DNA of 64,000 bases from Toxonevra muliebris (lineage: Eukaryota; Arthropoda; Insecta; Diptera; Pallopteridae): positions 62,001 to 126,000 of the forward strand of contig CAVNUY010000014.1 in NCBI GenBank assembly GCA_963691655.1, written 5' to 3'. The notes below the pieces were generated by a model. That model ran no database searches and had not been told where the DNA came from. It saw only the letters and a program-made list of their open reading frames with translations. This document shows positions 47,301 to 58,583 of this stretch, in pieces. Within the stretch, counting starts at the first letter, position 1. Every line of letters starts with the position of its first letter. The position numbers were made by a program, and so were the translations under genes.

Positions 47301-48996
47301 GGAAATATGTTCTGAAATCATTTTTCCATCCAAATTAAATTGTAACATCTGTATGTTATTTCAATTTCAGAAATTGATTAAACAAAGGTCTGCGTGGTTT
47401 TTGATTAAGATCTTATAGATTTTTCCTCGACTACCATTACTACTTCTAACAGCATTTCTTTATAAAAAAAAATTGCTTAAAGAAACAACATCTAGCGAGG
47501 CTTTAGTGTCGCTGTATACAAATCTTATTTTTTTCACTGCGAAGTTACCGATGATTTGTTTGTTCTTTCATCTTTCCCACATGGAACTTGTAGTTGAATT
47601 AATTGAATTGAATACAACAAATCATCTGTAAATAAATAGTATAGATAAATAATCGTCGTAATAGTCGTTTAAAATCTTAGCAATATCAGAAATTAGTGAA
47701 AAAAATAATTTGATTGAACATTCATTTTATCTTGCCTTCATCGATGGAGAAGTTTTGCTGGTTGATTGAATTCAGTAAAAATCTATAAGAAATCTCAGAT
47801 CACAAAAAAGTTTGATTTTCTAAGCTCGTGTTATCTCTACTAAAAGTTTATATAGAGAGCATCTCTCATTTTTTGCTCATAATTAGATTTATTATTAACT
47901 AATATGATTATTAAATACTATAATTATATTATATATAATCATTGTTAACTTTATTTTTTAAGAGCCTCTTATAAATCTTAGAATTTACTTTTTATATATT
48001 TTAGTTTTTTTATTTTCATATGTGTAATATGTATATATAAGACATATATGTACATAACTTCACATGCAAAGTTGAAGTTTAATTAATTTTTGCTCTCTTG
48101 TGCTCTAAAAGCGGAAGTTTTTCAACTTAATAAAAAATATGATATTTTTATAAATAAGAAAACAAGTAGTACATGTAACAACGAATTTTTTTTATTTTTT
48201 ATTCCTATAAAATACAAAATTATAATGAATACATACATGAATTTGTATTTGTAAATCTATTTATATATGAATTTTCCTTTACATTTTTGTAGTTTAGTAA
48301 TAATGTTACTAAAAAATTTGTTTAAAGAAATAAAAATGAATAAGAATGCATTAAAAATATTAAAAGTGTATAGAATCTACATATAAATTTTGTGTACAGA
48401 CGTGTTTTGTAATATACTTTCTATCTAAATCACAATCGGAGAGCTACGAATTATGCTATTACGATAAAAATGTTGATCGAAAGTATCTTTCAGAACATTC
48501 CTCATATATGCATATTTATGGATTCATATATATATACATATATATGTATATATTTATATATATATATATATATATCATACAGGCTACTATTAGTAAAATA
48601 TCCACATTGTGTTCGAACAGCGCAAAAAATCAAATAAATTAAAAAAAAAAAACATTTATATCATATATGGAATTTCTTAGCAAAAATATATATATATATA
48701 TATACACAGTATGGCAGGTATTCCAAAGATAAGTGGAAAATAAATAATAAATATGCTAAGTCAAATGTCTTAATATTTCTTAAAATAAAAAAGTTTATAT
48801 AATGCTGCATAAGAAAAATCCGCCACTTTAAATGAAGAACACAGTGTATTCTTGTTGTTGGAATTCGTTAGAAATAATGTACAGCTTCACAATAAGGTAT
48901 CTTCGTGCAAGAATAAGGTTCTTTTGGAGATCGAAACGATCGAATTTTGGTTTCCTTCGGTTTATATGTTCATCAACGTTTATTTTCACTAATGCA
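44393..48996. repeat. Segmental duplication, copy B (4.6 kb)
   Basis: Copy of 37212-42734 without the LINE. The pre-insertion site AACGCAGTTGATA is intact at 45527-45539. The left edge interrupts a Tc1-like transposase fragment. Confidence 0.95.
46010..46485. mobile_element. piggyBac-type MITE, copy in duplication B
   Basis: Duplicate of 39735-40210; also lacks TTAA on the left, so the decay of that flank predates the duplication. Confidence 0.85.
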
Positions 48997-49149
48997 CGAA
49001 AAGCGTGGGACGCTTATGGATAGAGGTAAAATTGGTAGCGAATTAAGTGAACTATTCATCTATCAATTTCATAGTGCATGCGACCCACGTTTTTTTTGTT
49101 TTAAATCATGCAAATATTTTCAGACCTACTAAAATTCATAATTACATAT

Positions 49150-49290
49150 TTTCAAGACAATCTGTATGGGGTTATGAATTTGTATGGTGTTATAAATATG
49201 TATGGGGCTAGGAGAAATTATTTTATATAAATTATAAATTTTCCATGTTGGACTGTGTAATCGATAACAACATAAGAAAATTAGCACAGT
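49150..49290. repeat. Dispersed repeat shared with 22828-23065
   Basis: Contains ATGTATGGGGCTAGGAGAAA and GTAATCGATAACAACATAAG. The first part is itself a short tandem (TGTATGGGGTTATGAAT variants, three steps). Confidence 0.7.
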
Positions 49291-49299
49291 TATATTTGT

Positions 49300-49665
49300 C
49301 TAAATAATATCACATAAAAATAATTGTTCGAAAGTGCATCGAAAATCTTGCTTATGTACCGACGTATTTCGAACCTCAAAGTGTACTGAAAAAATTACGA
49401 TCGTATCGAAAAACCCATCACTAACGTATACACATATATATTCTACTCCCGCTAAACAAAGAGTATAGACTACAAAGAGGTCGCAATTCGCTCTTAGGCT
49501 TTTTGGAACGTAAAAAGCTAGAAACCATTTATGAGGTGCCATACCGATGAAGCGAACGAAACGATTGGCAACCGCTCCACCGAACAAAAAGGTGTGAATA
49601 GATGGGCTGGCAGTGTTTGATAGAACAAATAGTTTACACTTCTTTTGACAAATAACATTCAACAT
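49300..49665 (-). CDS. 121-residue ORF, unrecognised and doubtful
   Basis: An uninterrupted minus-strand frame starting MLNVICQKKCKLF. It is cysteine- and phenylalanine-rich with two weakly hydrophobic stretches. I recognise no domain. It lies between a dispersed repeat and the U repeats. It is the only sizeable frame here not tied to a known mobile element, but nothing else supports expression. Confidence 0.15.
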   Translation of the reverse strand: MLNVICQKKCKLFVLSNTASPSIHTFLFGGAVANRFVRFIGMAPHKWFLAFYVPKSLRANCDLFVVYTLCLAGVEYICVYVSDGFFDTIVIFSVHFEVRNTSVHKQDFRCTFEQLFLCDII

Positions 49666-49852
49666 TTGCAGTATTTTCTATATTCTTTATATACAAATAT
49701 GTATGTAAACGTTTTGTTTTTATGTATTTTGATTGATTTCTTTTTTGTTATGCACATGCGTGTAGATACTTTTGAATATATTTTTCTGATTTGATTTTAT
49801 GAAATTCAATAAATTCATAAACAATGAATAAATGAAAATTAAAAAATTATTA
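49666..49852. other. AT-rich spacer
   Basis: No feature recognised. Confidence 0.4.
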
Positions 49853-51140
49853 TTGATGTGTAAACATTTTAGCTCACGGTTTGGGCAAAATTTCAAATGT
49901 GTAAAATGTAAGAATAACTGTATCGTAAGATGTAAGACAACTGCAACGTCCAGTTCCTTTCTCGCTCACACTACTGCGCGGCATGACTGTGCTACTCTAA
50001 CCAACAAAGAGAAGAGAAGAAGAGAGGAAGAAATTAAACTACGAGCGGAGTTTGCTTGTTTATGTTTCGATCAATTTACTCACTCATATATGTACATACA
50101 AAAACAAAATGTATGTGTACATTTATTCGCGGCAGAATTATTTGTTGGTGTTAAACGTGTGGAGATCGACTATACCATGCAAGCAGAGAAATCGCCGTAG
50201 CAAACACAAGCGTTTGACAGGTTTTGAATTCGCTTAATTGGATTGGATTAAAATTAAATATTTTTTAAAATATAAAAACAATACAAAATGATAATAATAA
50301 AGAATCTAGGTTTCAATAAATGTATAAACAAAATGTAGTAATAATGATAGCAAACCACGGCATTATAAAAATTTTGCTTTGTGCATTAACCTTAGAAATA
50401 TGTTAAACAGAAAAAACCAAACTTATTTATTATAAAATCACTTATTTACTTCTAAGAAAATACATTGTTTCTTATTTTTATTAAATGCAGTTAAGTGAAA
50501 TCTCTTTGCGGTGTTTTTAAAAAGTAGTGGGGTGACTGTTCAACCCTGTGGCTTTTCTAAGGTTAAATGCGGAAAGCACTTATCGTTGCCTGAGAATTGA
50601 TTTGGCGTATGCGTATACAAATTCATATACCTATACGCCAAATCAATTCTCAGTCGACGTTATGTACAATTTTCACATCTAATAATATTTCAAATCGACA
50701 GGAAGAAAAACTTAAAGCGCGGAAAAAAGATGCAATTGCAGTTGCGTATATGCGAGCATATCGTGCCCGATGCATTGAGTAAAAGAAAAATGATTCAGCT
50801 ACAACATATCAGCCCTATTCACGATTTGGTGCAAATGCAAAATATTTCTGCTATCACAACAACAAATGCATACGATATGGAACAAAAATTTGCATTTGCA
50901 TTGATGCAAGGGCATTTGCAATTTATAGTGAATTGGGCTATTACATATAATGATATCTAATAAATTTTAAAGTTTTTAAAATTCTTTTAATTTGAATTAT
51001 TTACCTAAGCATATAGATTATACATCAAATCCCTATAAATGGCTATACATATGTGAGCTTATGTATATGGCATTCAGTTGGTTTAACTGTTTACACATGA
51101 AATATCTTGCGTGCCTTGCACGCATCCATTTTTCTTCTTT
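49853..51140. repeat. U repeat, unit 1
   Basis: It starts TTGATGTGTAAACA with TTTTAGCTCACGG and ends near 51100 with the complement TGTTTACACAT, followed by a shared ATCTTGCGTGCCTTGCA tail. In between are the shared blocks CATGACTGTGCTAC, GGAGATCGACTATACCAT, GATAGCAAACCACGG, a strong hairpin (50584-50659), CAAATCGACAGGAAGAAAAA and GAATTGGGCTATTA. A 122-residue frame (49832-50200) is open only in this unit. A second short stretch, EEKLKARKKDAIA followed by AYMRAYR, is open in U1 and U3 but shifted in U2. No function is assigned. Confidence 0.85.
50584..50659. repeat. Hairpin of unit U1
   Basis: Arms of about 27 bp, CCTGAGAATTGATTTGGCGT and its complement, around a ~22-bp loop. Copies are at 52554, 55446, 56800 and 63703. 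Confidence 0.9.
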
Positions 51141-51483
51141 GCGTATTATTACATGGGGAAAAAAGGCAATCCAAAAACGCGCATAGATTTTAATATTAAA
51201 TTTTTTGTTTAAAAATTTTAATACTTTTTTTTAACTTTGTTTTCTTTGTTAATAATTGCAATTTCTTTGTTCACATAATTTTTCAAATATAAAATAACTA
51301 CACTCATGTAGTTTCTCACATGACATCTCATATTTTTAACATGAGATGTTAAATGTTAAATGCTTTGGCCCATACGATTTCAGATTGCATTAACATGATT
51401 TGTTCTTATCAAAGATGTTAATTTTTCTTATCACTGTTAAATCTATCGACGTCTCTGTCGTGGCTATACGATTTACTCATATT

Positions 51484-52510
51484 CATATGAGGTGCATGTT
51501 AAAATTTCTCAAAATGTTAATTTCAAAATCGCTGTAATGACTTATTCGGGTAAACAACAAGAACACAAAATTCTTCTTCTTATTTTAACATGAGGTGCAA
51601 TGTTAATTTTTTTGCGCATGTTAAATTTCATATATCGCTGATACAATAACATGTAAACAAGACGTTTTTTTATTTATTTTTTCTTATGTTTTATTATTTT
51701 TATTTTTATTTTATTATTAACTACAAATGTAGTTATTTAAGTAAAAATTTAAATATTACATTAATATTGATAAGGGAAATACGAAAGAAAATATTTTAAA
51801 AAATTCTACATCTCATATTCTGAGGAGCATGCATTTATTTATATTGAATAATGATAAATGAAATAAAAATATATAATATGAAAATCTACATTTCATATGA
51901 AGTGCAATGTTAATTTTGTTCACAAAATGTTTATTTTGAAATTGCTGTGATGGCTTATCTTCGTCAATTGTCGCAAAAACAAAAAAACCACACGATTCTT
52001 CTTCTTATTCTTTGCTTCGGTTTTCTGCTACAATCTGATTTTAACATGAGATGGCAGTGTTAATTCTTTTGCACATGTTAAATTTCATACATCGCTACTA
52101 CGATAACATGTAAACAAGAAATTCCTGTAATTATTTCTTATGTTTTACTAATTTCATTATTATTAACTACAAATGTATTTATTTAAGAAAAAATTTAAAT
52201 ACTTTACTACCGATGTACATGCATTTATTGTATTGAATATTGATAAATGAAATAAAAATATATAATATAAAAATCTACATTTCATATGAGGTGCAATGTT
52301 AATTTTTCTCACAATGTCATTTTGAAATTGCTGTAATGGCTAAACTTCGTCAACTATCGGGAAAATAACAAAAACACACACGATTGTTCTTCTTATTTTG
52401 CTTCAGTTTTCTGTTACAATCTGATTTTAACATGAGAAGCAATGTTAATTCTTTTGTACATGTTAAATTCCATATATCGCTGCTACGATAACATGTCAAC
52501 AGGCAATTTT
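51484..52510. repeat. Three-unit tandem array, period about 390-410 bp
   Basis: Units start with CATATGAGGTGC or variants at 51484, 51894 and 52283. Each holds GTTAATTT steps, ATTGCTGTAATGGCT, ACACGATTCTTCTTCTTA, a TTTTAACATGAG step and ATATCGCTGCTACGATAACA. An extra degenerate piece with ACATGAGATGTTAAATG lies at 51300-51480. The units differ by many substitutions and indels. Confidence 0.8.
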
Positions 52511-52553
52511 TGTATTTATTTTACATACATACATATAAATTCTACAAACATAC

Positions 52554-52628
52554 CGTCGCGTGAGTATTGATTTGGCGTATAGGCAAAGGAATACTTACAC
52601 ACATACCCAAATCAATTCTCAGGCGACG
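52554..52628. repeat. Hairpin outside the U units
   Basis: Same palindrome as in the U units (TTGATTTGGCGTAT arm) with a different loop, about 45 bp before U2 starts. The left arm has CGTGAGT where the right arm predicts CCTGAGA. Confidence 0.85.
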
Positions 52629-52907
52629 ATACATTTGCACATGCGACGGAATATATATTTGCTTTACTTTTGATGTGTAAGTAAGCATTTTAGCTCACGG
52701 TATGGGCAAAATTTCAAATGTGTAAAATGTAAGAATAACTGTATCGTAAGATGTAAGATAACTGTAACGTCCAGTTCCCCTCTCGCTCGCACTACTGCGC
52801 GGCATGACTGTGCTACTCTAAACAACAAAGAGAAGAGAGGGAGAAATTAAAATACGAGGGGAGTTTGTTTGTTTATGTTTCGATCAATTTACTCACACCT
52901 ATATGTA

Positions 52908-54922
52908 CATTAGATGGCTTATTTTGCTAAAGTATTTCAGATCTTCATTGTGACAGCAGAATATGAAAATAGGGTGCTAAAAACCAATTAAAATGAAAAA
53001 AAAAAATTAAATTTGCGAAAACTGAATGCGCTACTCCGAAAACCGTGATTTTAAAGGATGTTTTACAATATGTTTGGGATTTTATATGGAAAAAGCATTC
53101 AACTTGCATATAAAAGATTTTCAGACATCCATACCTATGTAAAAAATGACACTAAAGCGAATAGCGTACCCACTTTTTCTATTCAACTAAACCGAAAGCC
53201 ACCCGTAGCGCCTAAAGTGGCCATTTGGCACTTTTTTTTACTAATTTTCAAATTCATCCGTTAGGGTTTTGAAGATAGCAGTAATTTTTTTTAAATTAAA
53301 GTACGTAGAATTGTAGGTAATTTAATTTAGTTTATTTAAAATACAAAATTTTGTCACATCGAGTTATATTTGAACTAGTAAGTTAACTTTTAGTGAACCC
53401 ATGTCGAGTACAATCAAGTTCATCTTTGACAAATGTCGTCGAAAAATTGCACGAAAAAAAGCAGGAGTTGAAAAAATTGTCTTATAGTGGAAATTTGTAA
53501 TCTTTATTTACTTCTGTCAATTAAAGTATTATATGTACAGGTTTCCCACGTACCACAGGGCACTCGTATAGCACGATTTGCTAATAGCGGAAATCCCCAT
53601 ATAACATGAAGCCTCTATAGCACGATTTCCTTCCAATACGATTTTCCAATAATCCATCGTATAACACGGTTAGTGAAAATAATTTAGAAATTTAAATTGC
53701 TTTTTGACTATAACTGTAATTTTTATTTGTTATATAGTATTTATCAAATTCCAGTTCACTCTGTGTTCTAGTTTCATCGTCATTTTTTCTTGTTAAATTC
53801 AAATTTTTTCTTTAAATGTTCCAATAAATTTTCTTATTATTTAAATTTTTTTATATAAAATCAATATAATTACTTTCTGTTTTTTTACTTTTACAACCAA
53901 AAATAAAAACTTAAATTTATTTATAAAATAGAGGAAATGTATCAAACAGTACAAAAACCTAAAATATATATGAAGCAAACGAATGCCCCTGAATGTGACA
54001 GCTCGAACGAGCACTTATCCCAAAAAGTTGTTTTTTAAACTCTTGGAACATAACCCTGATTTTGTACAACTTGCGTATACGTATAATACGATTTCGTATA
54101 TAATACGGCAGATTTCTAAATTCTTGGAAACTAACTCCGCTTTTTATATTGCTTCCTTGTTCCGTATAACATGAATCCGCACAACGATGGTTTTTTGGAA
54201 CCTAACTATCGTGTTATATGGGTGACACCTGTATTACATATTGATATAAATCAACAATTTTGACGCAAGCGATTTAGTGTGGAGAAAATGTTAAAAGTTA
54301 GTAGTTACTTCTTAATTGGCAAGTTTCATTAATTTAAGGCAATTTTTTCAACGTCTGCTTTGTTTTTTGCAATTTTTTGGCGACATTTGTCAAAGGTGAA
54401 CTTGATTCTACTCGACATGGGTTCACTAAAAGTTAATTTACCTGTTTAAATTCGATTTGAAAAATTTTTGTATTTTAAATAAACTAAATTGAATTACCTA
54501 CAATTCTACGTACTTTAATTTAAAAAAAATTACCGCTATCTTCAAAACCCTAACTGGTGAATTTGAAATTAGTAAAAAAAAAAGTGCCAAATGGCCACTT
54601 TAGGCGCTACGGGTGGCTTTCGGTTTAGTTGAATAAAAAAAAGTGGGTACGCCATTCGCTTTAGTGGCATTTTTTACATAGATATGGATGCCCGAAAATC
54701 TTTTATATGCAGGTTGAATGCTTTTTCCATACAAAATCCCAAACCTATTGTAAAACATCCTTAAAAATGACGGTTTTTGGAGTAGCGCATCCAGTTTTCG
54801 CAAATTTAAATTTTTTTTTTTCATTTTAATTGGTTTTTAGCACCCTATTTTCATATTCTGCTGTCACAATGAAAATCTGAAATACTTTAGCAAAATGTAT
54901 GGAGCAAATAAACCATCTAATG
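52908..54922. mobile_element. TA-flanked foldback element, composite copy 3 (2015 bp)
   Basis: The same element as 29629-31562, complete, with CATTAGATGG and CCATCTAATG ends and TA on both sides (52906-07 and 54923-24). U1 keeps an empty site at 50093-50094 (ATATGTACATAC) and U3 the variant ATATGTGCATAC at 56312. It contains the pogo-like passenger at the same internal position as copy 1. Arms carry several substitutions relative to copy 1. Confidence 0.9.
53538..54231. mobile_element. pogo-like element nested in composite copy 3
   Basis: TA-CAGGTTTCCC to GGGTGACACCTG-TA, 694 bp, matching 30255-30984. TA is intact on both sides here. Confidence 0.7.
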
Positions 54923-55445
54923 TAGATACGACAACAAATGTGTGTGTACATTTAATCGTGGCAGAATTATTTGTTGGTGTTAAACGTGTGGAGATCGACT
55001 ATACCATACAAGCAGAGAAGTCGCCGTAGCAAACACAGGCGTTTGATAGGTTTTGCATTCGGTTAGTTAGATTGGATTAAAATTAAATATTTTTTAAAAT
55101 ATAAAATAAATACAAAATGATAAGTAATAAAGAATCTAGGTTTCAATAAATGTATAAACAAAATGTAGTGATAATGATAGCAAACCACGGCATTATAAAA
55201 ACTTTGCTTTGTGCATTAACCTTAGAAAGGCAACACTTTTTTATCTATGTAAATAGCAAATATGTTAAACAGAAAAACTCAAATTAATTTATTATAAAAT
55301 CACTTTTTTACTTCAATAAAAATACATTGTTTCTTATTTTTATTAAATGCAGTTAAGGCAAATCTCTTTGCGGTGCTTTTAAAAAGTAGTGGGGTGACTG
55401 GTCACCCCTGTTGCCTTTCTAAAGTTAAATGTGGAAACCACTTAT

Positions 55446-55521
55446 CGTCGCCTGAGAATTGATTTGGAGTATGTGTGTACAAATTCATACACCTATACGC
55501 TAAATCAATTCTCAGGCGACG
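55446..55521. repeat. Hairpin of unit U2
   Basis: Same palindrome as 50584; here both CGTCGCCTGAG and CTCAGGCGACG outer arms pair exactly. Confidence 0.9.
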
Positions 55522-56112
55522 TTATGTAAAATTTTCACATCTAATAAAATTTCAAATCGACAGAAAGAAAAACTTAAAGCACGGAAAAAAAGATGCAATT
55601 ACAGCTACGTATATGCGAACATATCGTGCCCGATGCATTGAGTAAAAAAAAAATAATGCAACTACGATTTGGTGCAATTGCAAAATATTTTTGCATTCAC
55701 AACAACAAATATATGCGATATGGAATACAAATTTGCATTTGCATTGATGCAAGACCATTTGCAATTTATAGTGAATTGGGCTATTATATATAAAAGATAA
55801 TGAAATCTAATAAATTTTTAAGTTTATAAAAGAATTGTTTTAATTTGAATTATTTACCTAGCATGTAGATTATTCATCAAATCCCTATATATGGCTATAC
55901 ATATGTGAGCTTATGTGCATGGCATTCAGTTGGCTTAACTGTTTACACATCAAATATCTTGCGTGCCTTGCACACATCTATTGTTTTTTATTTTATTTCT
56001 TTTGCAAAAATCATAGCATTTATAATTGATATTGGTAGATAAGTATATTATTTTGAGATCCTATAACTTTGGCATCTGAGGCAAAGTTGTGTATTACAAA
56101 AAGATAAAAATT

Positions 56113-57360
56113 TTTGATGTGTAAACATTTTAGCTCACGGTATGGGCAAAATTTCAAATGTGTAAAATGTAAGAATAACTGTATCGTAAGATGTAACGTG
56201 CGCGGCATTACTGTGCTACTCTAAACAACAAAGAGAAGAAGAGAGGGAGAAATTAAAATACGAGCGTAGTTTGTTAGTTTATTTTTCGATCAATTTACTC
56301 ACACATATATGTGCATACGAAAACAAAATGTTTGTGTACATTTATTCGTGGCAGAATTATTTGTTGGTGTTAAACATGTGGAGATCGACTATACCATACA
56401 AGCAGAGAAGTCGCCGTAGCAAACACAGGCGTTTGATAGGTTTTGCATTCGGTAAGTTAGATTGCATTAAAATTAAATATTTTTAAAAATATAAAAACAA
56501 TACAAAATGATAAGTAATAAGAAATCTATGTTTCAATAAATGTATAAACAAAATGTAGTGATAATGATAGCAAATCACGCCATTATAAAAATTTTGCTTT
56601 GTACATTAACATAAAAAAGGCAACAACAGAAAAAATCGAACTTATTTATTATAAAATCACTTATTTACTTCAATAAAAAATACATTCTTTTTTATTAAAT
56701 GCAGTTAAGACCACGCAAAGAGTGCGGTGTTTTTAAAAAGTAGTGGGGTGACTTGTCATCCCTGTTGCCTTTCTAAGGTTAAATGCGGAAAGCACTTATC
56801 GTCGCCTGAGGATTGATTTGACGTATGTGTGTAAAATTTCATACACCTATACGCCAAATCAATTCTCAGGCGACCTTATGTAAAATTTTCACATCTAATA
56901 AAATTTCAAATCGACAGGAAGAAAAACTTAAAGCGCGAAAAAAGGATGCAATTGCAGCTGCGTATATGCGAGCATATAGATCCCGATGCATTGAGTAAAA
57001 GAAAAATAATGCAGCTACAACACATCAGCCCTATTCACGAATAAATATTTATGCTATCACAACAACAAATATATGTGATATGTAATAAAAATTTGCATTT
57101 GCAATGATGCAAGACCATTTGCAATTTATGGTGAATTGGGCTATTATAAATAAAAGATAATTATATCTAATAAATTTTTAAGTTTATAAAAGAATTGTTT
57201 TAATTTGAGTTAATTACCTAAGCATTAGATTATATGTACATTAAATCCCTATATATGGCTATACATATGTGAGTTTATGTATATAACATTCAGTTAGCTT
57301 AACTGTTTACACATCATATATCTTGCGTGCTTTGCACACATCCATTGTTTTTCTCTGCAC
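56113..57360. repeat. U repeat, unit 3
   Basis: Starts TTTGATGTGTAAACA, ends near TTACACATCA at 57316 plus the shared tail. A deletion of about 35 bp near 56195 removes the TCGCTC-containing block of U1. Separated from U2 by about 120 bp that include ACTTTGGCATCTGAGGC, related to 57625. Confidence 0.85.
56800..56874. repeat. Hairpin of unit U3
   Basis: Same palindrome; GAGGATTGATTTGACGTAT in the left arm carries two changes not matched on the right. Confidence 0.9.
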
Positions 57361-57619
57361 ACCAACCCTCCACCTGCTCTCTGTACCTCTGTTTTAGAGG
57401 ATTTTTGGCAAAAATTTATTTAAAATTGTTCATACAGGCTGAACGGCTTGGAATACTGACATACTTCCTTCGACAAAAATATTCCCCATAAAAAAGTAAA
57501 GAGAGCGTCTGAACACCAAAATTGGTTTTGGTGACATATACTCCGAAAATCTCCCAAAATAGCGGTACTCCGAGCTACTGGAGGATTGGTGTAAAAGCAA
57601 ACAATATTTGTCTATTCAT

Positions 57620-57936
57620 AATAAACAACTTTGTCTCAGACATCAATGATGTAAGATGACAAACTAATAAAATATCCATCGATTACTACGAACACAAACA
57701 TAATCAATGATCATAAGTTTCTCTGGCAAAATGAAAAATATTCAATTCAATTTTGTTTTTTTTTGCAGCAGCAGCAGAGAAAATCGGCAACACCGCGCTA
57801 AAATACAAATTTGCTGAAATTTGTATAAAAATGAAAAATGTAAATATCGAATTATGTATGTTGTGGTTGGATTTTATTGGGTAAGCCTATCAATTTGAAG
57901 TCCGACATGGTTGACGTCTGAGACAAAGTTGTTTAT
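57620..57936. mobile_element. MITE-like inverted-repeat element (about 317 bp)
   Basis: ATAAACAACTTTGTCTCAGA at the left and its complement at the right form 26-bp ends with one mismatch. The same motif in degenerate form is at 56075 and 39580/45855 (CAACTATGCTTCAGACATCA). The centre has no ORF. It lies 20 bp from the truncated end of the gypsy element. Confidence 0.55.
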
Positions 57937-57956
57937 TATAAGAAGATCATTATTTT

Positions 57957-58583
57957 TTACCTTCCAACCAAACCTGTAAGTGGTTCTTTAGTATGTTTTG
58001 TTTGTTTATTTTTCGCGCATGTGCCACAGTTTGAAATGAATTTCTTTACCATTCGATTCATGTTTTTCCATATGTATCTTTGTTTTAATTTTAAGGTCGT
58101 TTTTCTAACGCCTAAGTGCCCTCCATGTGTGGCATTATGGAATTCGTCAATTAGTTTATATTTTGTGAGGTCATCTGACACTCTTTTAGGGGGTTTGTAT
58201 ATTATAATTTTTAGTTGAGGCTTTTTATTGTTTACTTTTATATTTGTATACGCATTTTTGAATGCTTCTATTGTATACTTATTGAAAATTTCATCATTTG
58301 CAGCAATCGCAATTAGTTTGATGTTTTCTTTATCTAACTTGGATGCAAGTTTTCTCAGAATCGAATCTAGTTTCGCTGAGTTATCGCTGTATCCGTGCAT
58401 ATTTGTTTTTATTAATTGGCCATTTTTAGTTGCGGATTTTAGTTTCTTCAGGGTCGAATCTTGATTCGCTGAATTATCGCTAAATCCTATATGCACATAG
58501 TCTTCATTGATATGTATATTACAATTATCCATATTATCGTCGACATTAATTCTTAATTTTCTTATATTTCTTACTGCAGTCAT
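57957..58583 (-). pseudogene. gypsy integrase N-terminal part, truncated
   Basis: Downstream of RNase H, after a spacer domain, comes HNATHGGHLGVRKT and FISNCGTCAKNKQ. This is the HHCC zinc-binding domain of gypsy integrases that joins cDNA to host DNA. The frame stops near 57957 just after this domain; the catalytic DDE core is absent. It starts in a different frame from RT, overlapping it at ATGA (58583), which looks like a mutation because gypsy pol is normally one frame. A near-repeat, GYSDNSAKLDSILRKL against GFSDNSANQDSTLKKL, lies within the spacer. Confidence 0.85.

Larger units (their letters stand above)
52671..55990. repeat. U repeat, unit 2, interrupted by a composite transposon
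   Basis: Starts TGATGTGTAAGTAAGCATTT and resumes at 54925 after the inserted element. Without the insert its length is about 1.3 kb. Its tail ends at TTGCGTGCCTTGCACACATC. Confidence 0.85.

Noticed and set aside
49832..50200. 122-residue ORF in unit U1 with a CVKCKNNC stretch
   Set aside because: Units U2 and U3 have indels and stops in the same region, so there is no sign of coding constraint.
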